Shown in pieces: positions 20,693 through 29,518 of a stretch of DNA of 58,899 nucleotides; within the stretch, counting starts at the first letter, position 1, and the number at the start of each line of letters is the position of its first letter. Made by a program: the position numbers and the translations under genes. Where the stretch lies: positions 2,501-61,399 of the forward strand of contig JAKPEG010000015.1 of NCBI GenBank assembly GCA_029552065.1, given 5' to 3'. The DNA is from Actinomycetes bacterium. GTDB lineage: Bacteria > Actinomycetota > Actinomycetes > Actinomycetales > Dermatophilaceae. Below the pieces are notes generated by a model. That model had not been told where the DNA came from. It saw only the letters and a program-made list of their open reading frames with translations, and did no database searches.

Positions 20693-22258
20693 ATGACCAA
20701 GGAGCAGCAGCGGGCCGAGTTGCACAAGACCATCTGGCGGATGGCCAACGACCTGCGCGGCAGCGTCGACGGGTGGGACTTCAAGGCCTACGTGCTGGGC
20801 ATCCTCTTCTATCGCTTCATCTCCGAGAATCTCCGGGCCTATATCAACGGCTTCGAGCGAGCCGCCGGCGTGGCCGAGTTCGACTATGCCGACTTCACCG
20901 ACGCCGAGGCCGAGGGGGCGCGTGAGGTGACGGTGGCCGAGAAAGGCTTCTACATCCTGCCCGGCGAGCTCTTCTCGAACGTGCGGGCGGCGGCGGCGAG
21001 CGACCCCAACCTCAACGAGACCCTCGAGCGGGTCTTCCGAGCCATCGAGGGATCGGCCCTGGGCACCCCCAGCGAGGACGACCTCAAGGGCCTCTTCGAC
21101 GACCTCGACGTCAACAGCGCCAAACTCGGCCCCACCGTGGCCCGGCGCAACGACAAGCTCGTCAAGCTCCTCGACGCCGTCGGCGATCTCGACCTGGGCA
21201 GTTGGGACGACCACACGATCGACGCCTTCGGCGACGCCTACGAGTTCCTCATGACGATGTATGCCTCCAGCGCGGGCAAGTCCGGTGGCGAGTTCTTCAC
21301 GCCGCAGGAAGTCAGTGAGCTGCTGGCCCGGATCACCGTCGTCGGCAAGACGAGCGTCAACGGGGTCTACGACCCGGCCTGCGGCTCAGGCAGCCTGCTG
21401 CTGAAGTTCGGCACGGTGCTCGGCGATCATCAGCAGGTCCGGCGGGGCTACTTCGGTCAGGAGATCAACCTCACGACCTACAACCTCGCCCGCATCAACA
21501 TGTTCCTCCACGACGTCAACTTCGAGCACTTCGACATCGCGCACGGCGACACGCTCACCGACCCGGCGCATTGGGACGTCGAGCCGTTCGAGGCCATCGT
21601 CTCCAATCCGCCCTATTCGACCCGGTGGGCCGGCGCCGACGACCCGCTGCTCATCAACGATCCCCGCTTCGCCCCGGCCGGGGTGCTCGCACCGAAGAGC
21701 AAGGCCGACCTCGCCTTCACCATGCACATCCTGCATTGGCTGGCCGTCGACGGGACGGCGGCGATCGTCGAGTTCCCCGGGGTCCTCTACCGCGGCGGCG
21801 CCGAGGCCAAGATCCGCCACTACCTGGTGTCGAACAACTACGTCGACACCGTCATCCAACTGCCGCCGGACCTCTTCTTCGGCACGACCATCGCGACCTG
21901 CATCATCGTGCTGAAGAAGTCCAAGGCCGACAACAAGGTCCTCTTCATCGACGCCTCGGCCCGGTTCGTCCGCTCGGGCAACAAGAACAGGCTCACCGAG
22001 GCCGACCGCGCGGCGATCCTCGACCTTTTCGTATGCCGTGCCGACGCGCCGCACGCCGCCGCGCTCGTCGACGCCGCGACCATCGCCGACAACGGCTACA
22101 ACCTCTCGGTCTCCTCCTACGTCGAGCAGCAGGACACCCGCGAAGACGTCGACATCGTCGCGCTCAACGCCGAGATCGCCAGAATCGTCGCCCGCCAGGC
22201 CGAGCTGCGGACCCAGATCGATGCCATCGTCGCCGACCTCGAAGGCGGAGACTTGTGA
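20693..22258 (+). CDS. hsdM: Type I restriction-modification system, DNA methyltransferase subunit
   Basis: N6-adenine methyltransferase subunit, 521 residues, which works as M2S and with HsdR as R2M2S. The N-terminal HsdM helical domain (RAELHKTIWRMANDLRGSVD) precedes the SAM-binding motif I DPACGSGSLLLKFG (about residue 226) and catalytic motif IV NPPYSTRW (about residue 305). ATG 20693 matches family starts (MTKEQQRAELHKTIW), though no good ribosome site precedes it. The stop overlaps the next gene by GTGA. Its G+C is close to host level, unlike the gene that follows. Confidence 0.96.
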   Translation: MTKEQQRAELHKTIWRMANDLRGSVDGWDFKAYVLGILFYRFISENLRAYINGFERAAGVAEFDYADFTDAEAEGAREVTVAEKGFYILPGELFSNVRAAAASDPNLNETLERVFRAIEGSALGTPSEDDLKGLFDDLDVNSAKLGPTVARRNDKLVKLLDAVGDLDLGSWDDHTIDAFGDAYEFLMTMYASSAGKSGGEFFTPQEVSELLARITVVGKTSVNGVYDPACGSGSLLLKFGTVLGDHQQVRRGYFGQEINLTTYNLARINMFLHDVNFEHFDIAHGDTLTDPAHWDVEPFEAIVSNPPYSTRWAGADDPLLINDPRFAPAGVLAPKSKADLAFTMHILHWLAVDGTAAIVEFPGVLYRGGAEAKIRHYLVSNNYVDTVIQLPPDLFFGTTIATCIIVLKKSKADNKVLFIDASARFVRSGNKNRLTEADRAAILDLFVCRADAPHAAALVDAATIADNGYNLSVSSYVEQQDTREDVDIVALNAEIARIVARQAELRTQIDAIVADLEGGDL

Positions 22259-23067
22259 GACTCTCTGACGTCCTTTCGAAGGGGACGAGTCATAAAGACT
22301 TTCAAGTGGAAGGCTTCCTCGGCGCCGCTCGGATACGTCCAGGACGACACAAGCTCGTCCGGGCGGGGAAAGTTGCTTCGAACTACTACTGCGTGACGTG
22401 CGAAGATATTCGGACATTCATGTCGAGCGACGAGCTGTCCTGCCTCGTCACTGGGGAACGCGAAGCCAGCCTCGACATCGTCCTAACCTGTCCCGCATGC
22501 GAGTCTTCGTTCGAGGCCTGGTTTCTGATATCCTCGCGCGAGGCGCTCTGCTCACAAGCGCCTCACGTTAGGGTGGAGCGTCGAGTCGAGAATCGACGTG
22601 GTCGTGTTAAAAGGTTCGGCGATGCCGAAGGCAATTTCAGCGACCTTCTAGACAAGGCCGAAACAGCTCACAGTCTTGGTCTCGGCTCAGGCTCAATCAT
22701 TTATCTGCGTCAGATTCTCGAATCAGTGACCAAAGAGGTTGCCTCAGTTGCTGGCGTTCCTATCACGTCTGACAACGGTAAACGCAAACCCTTCCGGAGA
22801 CTCTTGCAAGAGGTAGACAGCTGTCAACCACTGATCCCGGCCAGATTCGCCACGAACGGCTACAGGCTTTTCGGGGAGCTGAGCGAAGTCAGCCATGGGG
22901 GATCAACCGAGGAGCAGGCGCTCGCGAATTACTCGCCATGGCGCGAACTCGTTCTTGGAGTCGTTCGCAACGTGCTCCTTGACCGGGATATCGCTTCCGC
23001 GATGAACGCGCTCGGGTGGGACGCGACAATCATTTCTGAAGTATTGACAGGGGAAGGTCTTTCGTGA
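22255..23067 (+). CDS. Zinc-ribbon protein with DUF4145-like C-terminus embedded in hsd locus
   Basis: Not a standard RM subunit. 270 residues. The N-terminal part has two CxxC pairs (YYCVTCED and LTCPACES, about 30 residues apart), a likely zinc ribbon. The C-terminal part (LDKAETAHSLGLGSGSIIYL, then LFGELSEVSHGG) resembles DUF4145-type domains found beside restriction genes; I judge that from pattern only. It overlaps hsdM by GTGA at its start and hsdS by GTGA at its end, so it is co-translated with both. Sampled 60-base lines give 47-55% G+C against roughly 65-70% in hsdM/hsdR, a sign of recent transfer. Function unknown; perhaps an accessory or anti-invader component. Confidence 0.8.
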   Translation: MRLSDVLSKGTSHKDFQVEGFLGAARIRPGRHKLVRAGKVASNYYCVTCEDIRTFMSSDELSCLVTGEREASLDIVLTCPACESSFEAWFLISSREALCSQAPHVRVERRVENRRGRVKRFGDAEGNFSDLLDKAETAHSLGLGSGSIIYLRQILESVTKEVASVAGVPITSDNGKRKPFRRLLQEVDSCQPLIPARFATNGYRLFGELSEVSHGGSTEEQALANYSPWRELVLGVVRNVLLDRDIASAMNALGWDATIISEVLTGEGLS

Positions 23068-24275
23068 ATTTTCACTTGCCCCCTGGGACGGTTTCCCGTA
23101 TGCCCTTGGGCGAACTGGGCAAGCTCATTCGGGGCAACGGAATGCCCAGGGCTGACCTCTCGCCTGAGGGCATCGGCGCGATCCACTACGGCGAAATCTA
23201 CAAGCATTACGGGGCCACAACCTCGGCGACTATTTCATTCATCTCTCCTGAGAAGGCCCGCGGGCTCACCCGCGTCGATCCCGGCGACGTGATCATCACC
23301 AACACGAGCGAGAACCTCGACGATGTCGGCAAGGCAGTTTCTTGGCTAGGCCGGGAACCTATCGTCACCGGCGGCCACGCAACAGTCTTCAAGCACGGTC
23401 AGCACCCTTCCTTCGTCTCCTACTGGCTGCAGTCACAGGACTTCTTCGACCAGAAGCGACGCCTTGCGACCGGCACGAAGGTGATCGAACTTCCGACCTC
23501 GAAGCTCGCCACGGTGAGCATGCCCGTGCCCCCGATGGAGGTGCAGCGGGAGATCGTGCGGATCCTCGACACCTTCACGGAGTTGGAGGCGGAGTTGGAG
23601 GCGGAGTTGGAGGCTCGTCGACGCCAATACTCCCAGCGTCGCGAAGCTCTTCTCTCCTTCCCCGAGCGCGCTGATGTTCCCTGGTTTGCCCTGCGCGAGA
23701 TGGGGAGTTTCCACCGGGGCCGGCGCTTTGTGAAGTCGGATTTCGTCTATGACGCAGGTATTCCATGCCTTCACTACGGCGAGATCTACACCACATTCGG
23801 CACCGCAACGCGCAGCTTGAAGTCGCAGCTTCGGACAAGCCTCAAGACCAAACTTCGGTTCGCGTCGCCAGGGGACGTCATCGTCGTAGACGTGGGGGAA
23901 ACTGTCGACGATGTTGGGAAGGCAGTTGCTTGGCTGGGCGATCATGACGTCGCAATCCATGACCATAGCTACGCCTTCAAGCATGGCATGAATCCCTCAT
24001 TCGTCTCTTATCTCATGCAAACCCAATGGTTCTTGGCGCAGAAGCGGAAGCACGTGGCCCGAACAAAGGTGAAGACCCTGCTCATGGAAGGCTTCAGCTC
24101 GATCCGCATACCCGCGCCCGCACCTGAAGAGCAGGCAGAGATTGTTCGGGAACTCGATGCGTTCGACGCCCTGGTCAACGACCTCAGCGTGGGGTTGCCG
24201 GCGGAGCTGGCCGCGCGGCGCAAGCAGTACGAGTACTACCGCGACAAGCTGCTCACCTTCCCGGAGGCGCCGTGA
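23064..24275 (+). CDS. hsdS: Type I restriction-modification system, specificity subunit
   Basis: DNA-recognition subunit, 403 residues with the classical layout: target-recognition domain 1 (about 1-150), central helical spacer (about 155-200), domain 2 (about 205-355) and C-terminal helix. Both domains share HYGEIY.., DDVGKAV.WLG, FKHG..PSFVSY and a closing PAP/PVPP segment, so they are internal homologues. The spacer holds three in-frame 12-bp repeats encoding Glu-Leu-Glu-Ala. Start GTG overlaps the previous stop. The recognition-domain DNA is lower in G+C (about 55-62%) than the spacer and the 3' end (about 70%), a mosaic pattern typical of specificity exchange. The bipartite target cannot be predicted from sequence. 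Confidence 0.95.
   Translation: MNFHLPPGTVSRMPLGELGKLIRGNGMPRADLSPEGIGAIHYGEIYKHYGATTSATISFISPEKARGLTRVDPGDVIITNTSENLDDVGKAVSWLGREPIVTGGHATVFKHGQHPSFVSYWLQSQDFFDQKRRLATGTKVIELPTSKLATVSMPVPPMEVQREIVRILDTFTELEAELEAELEARRRQYSQRREALLSFPERADVPWFALREMGSFHRGRRFVKSDFVYDAGIPCLHYGEIYTTFGTATRSLKSQLRTSLKTKLRFASPGDVIVVDVGETVDDVGKAVAWLGDHDVAIHDHSYAFKHGMNPSFVSYLMQTQWFLAQKRKHVARTKVKTLLMEGFSSIRIPAPAPEEQAEIVRELDAFDALVNDLSVGLPAELAARRKQYEYYRDKLLTFPEAP
23580..23615 (+). repeat. Three 12-bp repeats in hsdS spacer
   Basis: GAGTTGGAGGCG at 23580 and 23592, then GAGTTGGAGGCT at 23604. All are in frame and encode ELEA three times (residues 173-184). The position between the two target-recognition domains matches the TAEL repeats of EcoR124I/EcoDXXI, where repeat number sets the spacing of the DNA target. 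Confidence 0.9.
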
Positions 24276-24297
24276 GCGCGGCGCACCAGGCGTCAAG

Positions 24298-24326
24298 TAG
24301 ACGTTCGTAGACATGAGATCTACCCT
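24298..24326 (+). promoter_or_regulatory. Promoter and operator-like palindrome of the toxin-antitoxin pair
   Basis: -35-like TAGACG (24298-24303), 17-base spacer, -10-like TACCCT (24321-24326) ending 6 bases before the antitoxin ATG, so the transcript is probably leaderless. An inverted repeat GTAGA-7-TCTAC (24307-24323) overlaps the -10 box and would suit autorepression by the antitoxin complex. It is the only gene junction in the hsd locus without an overlap. Confidence 0.6.
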
Positions 24327-24332
24327 GGGTGC

Positions 24333-24587
24333 ATGAAGGCGATCACCGTGGCCGAGCTGCGCCAGAATCCGACCGAGGCCCTCGCCGAGGTCGAGGCCGG
24401 GGAGACCTATGTCGTCACCCGCCATCGCCGACCCATCGCCAAGCTCGTCCCCGTCGACGCCGAGCCGGTCACCCTCATCCCGGCACGCACGCGTGGCCCC
24501 GCTCACTTGGCTGGGCGAGCGATGGACCGGCGCTACACGCGAGCGGAGATCGAGGCCATCCTCGCCGAGATGGCCAGTGATCGATGA
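24333..24587 (+). CDS. Antitoxin, Phd/YefM family
   Basis: 84-residue antitoxin. The N-terminal Phd/YefM DNA-binding fold is clear: MKAITVAELRQNPTEALAEV then GETYVVTRHRRPIAKLVPVD. The C-terminal third (RRYTRAEIEAILAEMAS) is the likely toxin-binding helix. The gene ends with an ATGA overlap into the PIN toxin gene, the normal order for such pairs. It is expected to bind the palindrome at its own promoter. It lies between hsdS and hsdR. Confidence 0.92.
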   Translation: MKAITVAELRQNPTEALAEVEAGETYVVTRHRRPIAKLVPVDAEPVTLIPARTRGPAHLAGRAMDRRYTRAEIEAILAEMASDR

Positions 24588-25003
24588 CGGCGTTCTACCT
24601 CGACACCTCGATCGCCGTCGCCGTCCTCCTCGGCGACACCGACGCCGAGGAATGGATCGACGCCATCACCGCCGACCCCACGCATGCCCTCGTGTCCTCA
24701 CGTTTGCTGCAGACCGAGCTCACCCGCGTCCTGCGTCGGGAGGGCCGGCCTCCCGTCGAGCGCGACCTCATCCTCGGCCACGTCGACACGGTCCCGCTCA
24801 GCGACGCCATCCTCACCGCGGCCGAAGCCATCACCGAGCACGTCAAGACCCTCGACGCCATCCATCTGGCCAGCGCCCTCGCCCTGGGCAGCTCGGTCGT
24901 CGTCGCCAGCCACGACGCGACCATGCTGCGGCTGGCCGCGCTGTTCGGTCTGCGCACCATCGATCCACTCGGTGATCCTCGCCTGGGTGAGAGCACGACA
25001 TGA
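24584..25003 (+). CDS. PIN-domain toxin (VapC-like ribonuclease)
   Basis: 139-residue PIN nuclease of the VapC type, which cleaves RNA to stop growth when free of antitoxin. The metal-binding acidic residues are in place: YLDTSIAVAVL (first Asp), QTELTRVLRRE (Glu), TLDAIHLASAL (Asp) and ASHDATMLR (last Asp). It overlaps the antitoxin by ATGA at the start and hsdR by ATGA at the end, so toxin and restriction subunit are translationally coupled. The RNA target is not predictable. Confidence 0.93.
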   Translation: MTAFYLDTSIAVAVLLGDTDAEEWIDAITADPTHALVSSRLLQTELTRVLRREGRPPVERDLILGHVDTVPLSDAILTAAEAITEHVKTLDAIHLASALALGSSVVVASHDATMLRLAALFGLRTIDPLGDPRLGESTT

Positions 25004-28000
25004 CCAGCACGCCCCACCGGGCAGCCCCCCAGCACTATGAGCCCCTCGCCATCAGCGCCGAGAGCACGGTCGTCGCGGCATACGTCCCCGACGAGGCGAG
25101 CGTCACGGCATACCAATCCGAGGCAGCCCTCGAGCAGGCGCTGCTCGCGCAGCTGACCGCCCAGGCCTACGAGCACCTGCCGATCACCCGCGAGGCCGAC
25201 CTCATCGCCAACCTGCGCACCCAGCTCGAGGCGCTCAACCGGATGACTTTCACCGACGCCGAATGGCCCCGCTTCCTCACCGAGCACATCACCAGCGCCA
25301 ACACCGGCATCGTCGAGAAGACCGAGCGCATCCACGAGGACCACGTGCGGGCCTTCCGCCGTGACGACGGCACGACGAAGAACCTCGCCCTGATCGACAA
25401 GGTCGACATCCACAACAACCGGCTGCAAGTGATCAACCAATACGAGGTGCCCGCGGCCACCGCCTCGGCCGCGACGCCGGCCCAGCGGGCCAACCGCTAC
25501 GACGTGACGATCCTCGTCAACGGCCTGCCGATGGTGCACGTCGAGCTCAAACGGCGCGGCGTCGACCTGCGCGAGGCCTTCAACCAGATCGATCGCTACC
25601 AACGCGACTCCTTCTGGTCCGGATCCGGGCTCTTCGAATACGTCCAGCTCTTCGTCATCAGCAACGGCACGCTGACCAAGTACTACTCCAACACCACCCG
25701 GGTGCAGCACCTGTCCGGCGGCTCCGGCCGCCAGCGGGCTCGCCGCACCTCCCACAGCTTCGAGTTCACCTCGTGGTGGGCCGATGCGAACAACCGGCCC
25801 ATCACCGACCTCGTCGGCTTCACCCGGACCTTCTTCGCCCGGCATACCCTGCTGGCCCTGCTCACCCGCTATTGCGTGCTCACCGCCGACCGGATGCTGC
25901 TGGTCATGCGCCCCTATCAGGTGGCCGCCACCGAGCTCATCCTGCGCCGGATCCAGACCTCGACCAACCACCGCAAGCTCGGCACGGTCGCGGCCGGCGG
26001 CTACGTCTGGCACACGACCGGGTCGGGCAAGACCCTCACGAGCTTCAAGACCGCCCAACTTGCGACCAAGCTGCCCGGCGTCGAGAAGGTCATCTTCGTC
26101 GTCGACCGCAAAGACCTCGACTACCAGACGATGCGCGAATACGACCGCTTCGAGAAGGGCGCGGCCAACTCCAACACCTCGACCGCCAAACTCGCCAAGC
26201 AGCTCGGGGACCCCGCCGCGCGGATCATCATCACGACCATCCAGAAGCTGTCGACCTTCATCGCCGCCCACCAGGGCCACGCCATCTACGGCGGGCATGT
26301 TGTGCTCGTCTTCGACGAGTGTCACCGATCGCAGTTCGGCGACATGCACACGGCGATCACCCGCGCCTTCAAGCGCTCTCACCTCTTCGGCTTCACCGGC
26401 ACGCCGATCTTCGCCGCCAACGCCGGCACCGGCGGCAACCCGCGGCTCAAGACCACCGAGCAGGCCTTCGGCGACAAGCTGCACACCTACACCATTGTCG
26501 ACGCCATCACCGACAAGAACGTCCTGCCCTTCCGCATCGACTACGTCAACACCATCACCCTGCCCCCCTCGATCACCGACAAGCAGGTCTCGGCCATCGA
26601 CACCGAGCGGGCGCTGCTGGCCCCCGAACGGGTCCGCCAGGTCGTCGCCTACACCCTCGAGCACTTCGCCCAGAAGACCCGACGAGCCGCGGGCTACCGC
26701 CACTCGGTCATCGCCAATGTCGGTGAGGTCGTCGTCGGCAGGGGCCGAGTGCAGGAGCAGCGCGTCTCGGCCCGAGTCCAGGGCTTCAACGCCCTCTTCG
26801 CCACGGCCTCCATCGACGCGGCCCGCATCTACTACAACCAGTTCGCCATCCAGCAGCAGGACCTGCCCGACGACCAGCGGCTCAAGGTCGCCCTCATCTA
26901 CTCGTATGCCGCCAACGCGGCATACGAGGACGACCTGCTCGGTGAGGAGGACTTCGACACCAGCGTGCTGGCCGGCGACGCCCGCGACTTCCTCGAGGAC
27001 GCGATCCAGGACTACAACGAGATGTTCGGCACGAGCTTCGACACCTCCGCCGAGCGCTTCGAGAACTACTACAAGGACCTCTCGCTGCGGCTGAAGAACC
27101 GCGAGCTCGACCTGGTCATCGTCGTCAACATGCTCCTCACCGGCTTCGACGCCACGACCCTCAGCACCCTGTGGGTCGACAAGAACCTGCGCGCCCACGG
27201 GCTCATCCAGGCCTACTCGCGGACCAACCGGATCCTCAACTCCGTGAAGACCTACGGCAACATCGTCAGCTTCCGCGACCTCGAGCAGGAGACCAACGAC
27301 GCGATCGCCCTCTTCGGCAACCGGGACGCCCGCGGCATCGTCCTGCTCAAGCCCTACGCCGACTACCACGCGGAGTATGCCGCCAAGGTCACCGAGCTGC
27401 TCACGGTCTACCCGCTTGGCATGCCGATCGTCGGCGAAGCGGCCCAGAAGGCCTTCATCGCGCTCTTCGGCTCGATCCTGCGGCTGCGCAACATCCTCGC
27501 GTCCTTCGACGACTTCGCCGGTCACGAGCTGCTCACCGAGCGGCAGATCCAGGACTACACGAGCCTCTACCTCGACCTGCATGCCGAGTTCCGGCGCCTG
27601 CGCGAGGGCGACAAGGAGTCGATCGTCGACGACGTCGTCTTCGAGATCGAGCTGGTCAAACAGGTCGAGATCGACGTCGACTACATCCTCATGCTCGTCG
27701 AGCGCCGCCGCGCCGCCCGCGGCGACGGGGAGGACTACGAGATCCGAGCCGCCATCGCCCGCGCCGTCGACTCCAGCCCGACCCTGCGCAACAAGCGCGA
27801 TCTCATCGAGGACTTCGTCGACTCGGTCTCGGCGACCGACGCGGTCGACGTGCAGTGGCAGAGCTTCATCGCCGCCCGGAGGGCCGCCGAACTGGACCAG
27901 ATCGTCGCCGATGAAGGGCTCAACCCCGCCGAGACCCTCGCCTTCGTGGAAGCGGCTTTCCGCGACGGGGCCGTCCCCACCACCGGGACGGCGATCACCA

Positions 28001-28116
28001 AGATCCTGCCCCCGGTGTCACGATTCGGCGGCAGGGCCGGCGGCCATGCACACAAGAAGCAGATCGTGCTCGACAAGCTGCAGCGTCATCTCGAGCGCTA
28101 CCTCGGGCTGGGCTGA
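25000..28116 (+). CDS. hsdR: Type I restriction-modification system, restriction/translocase subunit
   Basis: Motor and nuclease subunit, 1038 residues, of the EcoR124-like family. The N-terminal nuclease core includes NRYDVTILVNGLPMVHVELK (PD-ExK type Asp and ELK). The SF2 helicase has Walker A TTGSGKT (about residue 338), motif II VFDECHRSQ (about 439) and motif III FTGTPIF. Motif VI-type QAYSRTNRILN follows, then a helical C-terminal region for MTase docking. It overlaps the toxin gene by ATGA. All nuclease and ATPase residues are present, so restriction should be active. Confidence 0.96.
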   Translation: MTSTPHRAAPQHYEPLAISAESTVVAAYVPDEASVTAYQSEAALEQALLAQLTAQAYEHLPITREADLIANLRTQLEALNRMTFTDAEWPRFLTEHITSANTGIVEKTERIHEDHVRAFRRDDGTTKNLALIDKVDIHNNRLQVINQYEVPAATASAATPAQRANRYDVTILVNGLPMVHVELKRRGVDLREAFNQIDRYQRDSFWSGSGLFEYVQLFVISNGTLTKYYSNTTRVQHLSGGSGRQRARRTSHSFEFTSWWADANNRPITDLVGFTRTFFARHTLLALLTRYCVLTADRMLLVMRPYQVAATELILRRIQTSTNHRKLGTVAAGGYVWHTTGSGKTLTSFKTAQLATKLPGVEKVIFVVDRKDLDYQTMREYDRFEKGAANSNTSTAKLAKQLGDPAARIIITTIQKLSTFIAAHQGHAIYGGHVVLVFDECHRSQFGDMHTAITRAFKRSHLFGFTGTPIFAANAGTGGNPRLKTTEQAFGDKLHTYTIVDAITDKNVLPFRIDYVNTITLPPSITDKQVSAIDTERALLAPERVRQVVAYTLEHFAQKTRRAAGYRHSVIANVGEVVVGRGRVQEQRVSARVQGFNALFATASIDAARIYYNQFAIQQQDLPDDQRLKVALIYSYAANAAYEDDLLGEEDFDTSVLAGDARDFLEDAIQDYNEMFGTSFDTSAERFENYYKDLSLRLKNRELDLVIVVNMLLTGFDATTLSTLWVDKNLRAHGLIQAYSRTNRILNSVKTYGNIVSFRDLEQETNDAIALFGNRDARGIVLLKPYADYHAEYAAKVTELLTVYPLGMPIVGEAAQKAFIALFGSILRLRNILASFDDFAGHELLTERQIQDYTSLYLDLHAEFRRLREGDKESIVDDVVFEIELVKQVEIDVDYILMLVERRRAARGDGEDYEIRAAIARAVDSSPTLRNKRDLIEDFVDSVSATDAVDVQWQSFIAARRAAELDQIVADEGLNPAETLAFVEAAFRDGAVPTTGTAITKILPPVSRFGGRAGGHAHKKQIVLDKLQRHLERYLGLG
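26901..26928 (+). repeat. Perfect 12-bp inverted repeat within hsdR built from paired octamers
   Basis: CTCGTATGCCGC (26901-26912), loop CAAC, GCGGCATACGAG (26917-26928). It contains GTATGCCG and CGGCATAC facing each other and encodes SYAANAAYE. Too stable to be expected by chance inside a gene, although it follows from coding Tyr-Ala and Ala-Tyr with the favoured codon pairs. Confidence 0.7.
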
Positions 28117-28193
28117 CCGGCTCACCCTGCAGAGCGAGACCACCCGCCGCGCCGATGCGAGCACCCGGTGCCTCAGCGCGTGAGCGTACGTGC

Positions 28194-29432
28194 CTACGCC
28201 GAGGCCGTGGCCGACCCGGCAGGAGCGCGCCGCGACCGGCGAAGCCGCATGGCCACACCTCCGGCGACCGCGAGGACGAGGCCGACGAGGGACACCGACA
28301 CGAAGCCCCATCCCCAGCCGCCCCGGTCGATCGCGTAGCCGGCCAGCGGCGCCCCGAAGGCCTGGCCCGCGGTCATCGCCGAACCGTGCCAGCCCATCGC
28401 CTCGCCGCGGGACCCCTCGGGGACGAGGCGGGAGAGATGGTCGACGGTCGCGGTGATGGTCGGCGCGCAGAGCACCCCACAGAGGAAGAGGAGCATGACG
28501 AGCCACGGGAGCGACCCGGCGAGGGCGACCGGCAGGGTCGAGGCGGCCAGCCCCCCGAGCAGCCAGAAGACCGAGATCGACCGGTGCCAGGCGCCGTAGA
28601 CGAGGCCACCGAGCAGCGAGCCCGCCCCCCACACGCTGAGCACCCAACCGATCGCGGCCGCGTCTCCGGTCGCGCGCAGTGCGGCGACGATCGACACGTC
28701 GGTGCCGGCCAGCACCACTGTGCTCGCGGCCGCGGCGCCCAGGACGGCGACCGCGCCGAGCGACACCCAGCCCGGCTCGCGCGCGCTCACCCCGGATCCC
28801 TCGTCCGAGGGGGCGTCCCTTGCCTCGACCGGCGCGACCGGGCCGCCTGCGTCGCTGCGCAAGGGCGGGTCGACGAGCCAGATCGTTACCGCGGCGACCG
28901 CGCTGAGCACCGCCAGCACGACGAGGACGGCGCGGGTGTCGTAGGTGGCAGCCGCCCACACGGCGACCGCCGGACCGATCATGAAGGAGAGCTCGGTGAA
29001 GACCGAGTCGAGCGAAAGCGCGCTGCGGCGGCGCTCGTCGGGCACGGCGGCGATGAGCGCCTGGCGCAGGATCGAGAAGCTCGGCACGACGAACAAGCCG
29101 CCGAGCACGCTCGCCGGCAGCAGCACGGCATAGGGAAGGAAGGGCATCGCCGTCCACACGAGGGCGGTGACGGCGATCGAGGGGGCCACCACCCGGCGCA
29201 GCCCGTGCCGGTCGAGCAGTCGGCCGCGCCAGGGAGCCGAGACGGCCAGAGCGAGAGTGAACGCCGCCGAGACCAGCCCGGCCTCTCCGTAGCTGTGACC
29301 CAGGGTGGAGACGACGTGAATGGTCAGGACGATCCCCGTCCCGAACATCGGCATCCGCACGAGGAAGCCCAGCAGTAGCACCCGCCGAGCCGCCGGGATC
29401 GCGGTGACGTCACGGTAGGGGGTCAACTGCAT
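28194..29432 (-). CDS. MFS transporter
   Basis: 412-residue membrane transporter with about 12 hydrophobic segments split into two six-helix halves by an acidic loop (near residues 200-225, VEARDAPSDEGSG). The loop 2-3 signature is RGRLLDRHGLRRVV. The pattern PSFSILRQALIAAVPDERRR resembles actinobacterial drug-efflux-annotated permeases, but the substrate is unknown. ATG 29432 has no strong ribosome site. It converges with hsdR across a 77-base gap that holds only a minor stem. Confidence 0.85.
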   Translation of the reverse strand: MQLTPYRDVTAIPAARRVLLLGFLVRMPMFGTGIVLTIHVVSTLGHSYGEAGLVSAAFTLALAVSAPWRGRLLDRHGLRRVVAPSIAVTALVWTAMPFLPYAVLLPASVLGGLFVVPSFSILRQALIAAVPDERRRSALSLDSVFTELSFMIGPAVAVWAAATYDTRAVLVVLAVLSAVAAVTIWLVDPPLRSDAGGPVAPVEARDAPSDEGSGVSAREPGWVSLGAVAVLGAAAASTVVLAGTDVSIVAALRATGDAAAIGWVLSVWGAGSLLGGLVYGAWHRSISVFWLLGGLAASTLPVALAGSLPWLVMLLFLCGVLCAPTITATVDHLSRLVPEGSRGEAMGWHGSAMTAGQAFGAPLAGYAIDRGGWGWGFVSVSLVGLVLAVAGGVAMRLRRSRRAPAGSATASA

Positions 29433-29518
29433 CGGATCAGCTTCTCAGACGGCACCGACGGCTCACCAATCGGTTTCCCACGCAGGTCGGGGGCGGCGGC
29501 CGGGCCGCGGGCTGCGCG

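Noticed and set aside
24595..27582. 995-codon open frame antisense to the toxin gene and hsdR
   Set aside because: It is Gly/Val/Asp/Glu-rich with no recognisable motif, while the opposite strand encodes a complete HsdR. Long antisense frames are expected at this G+C content.
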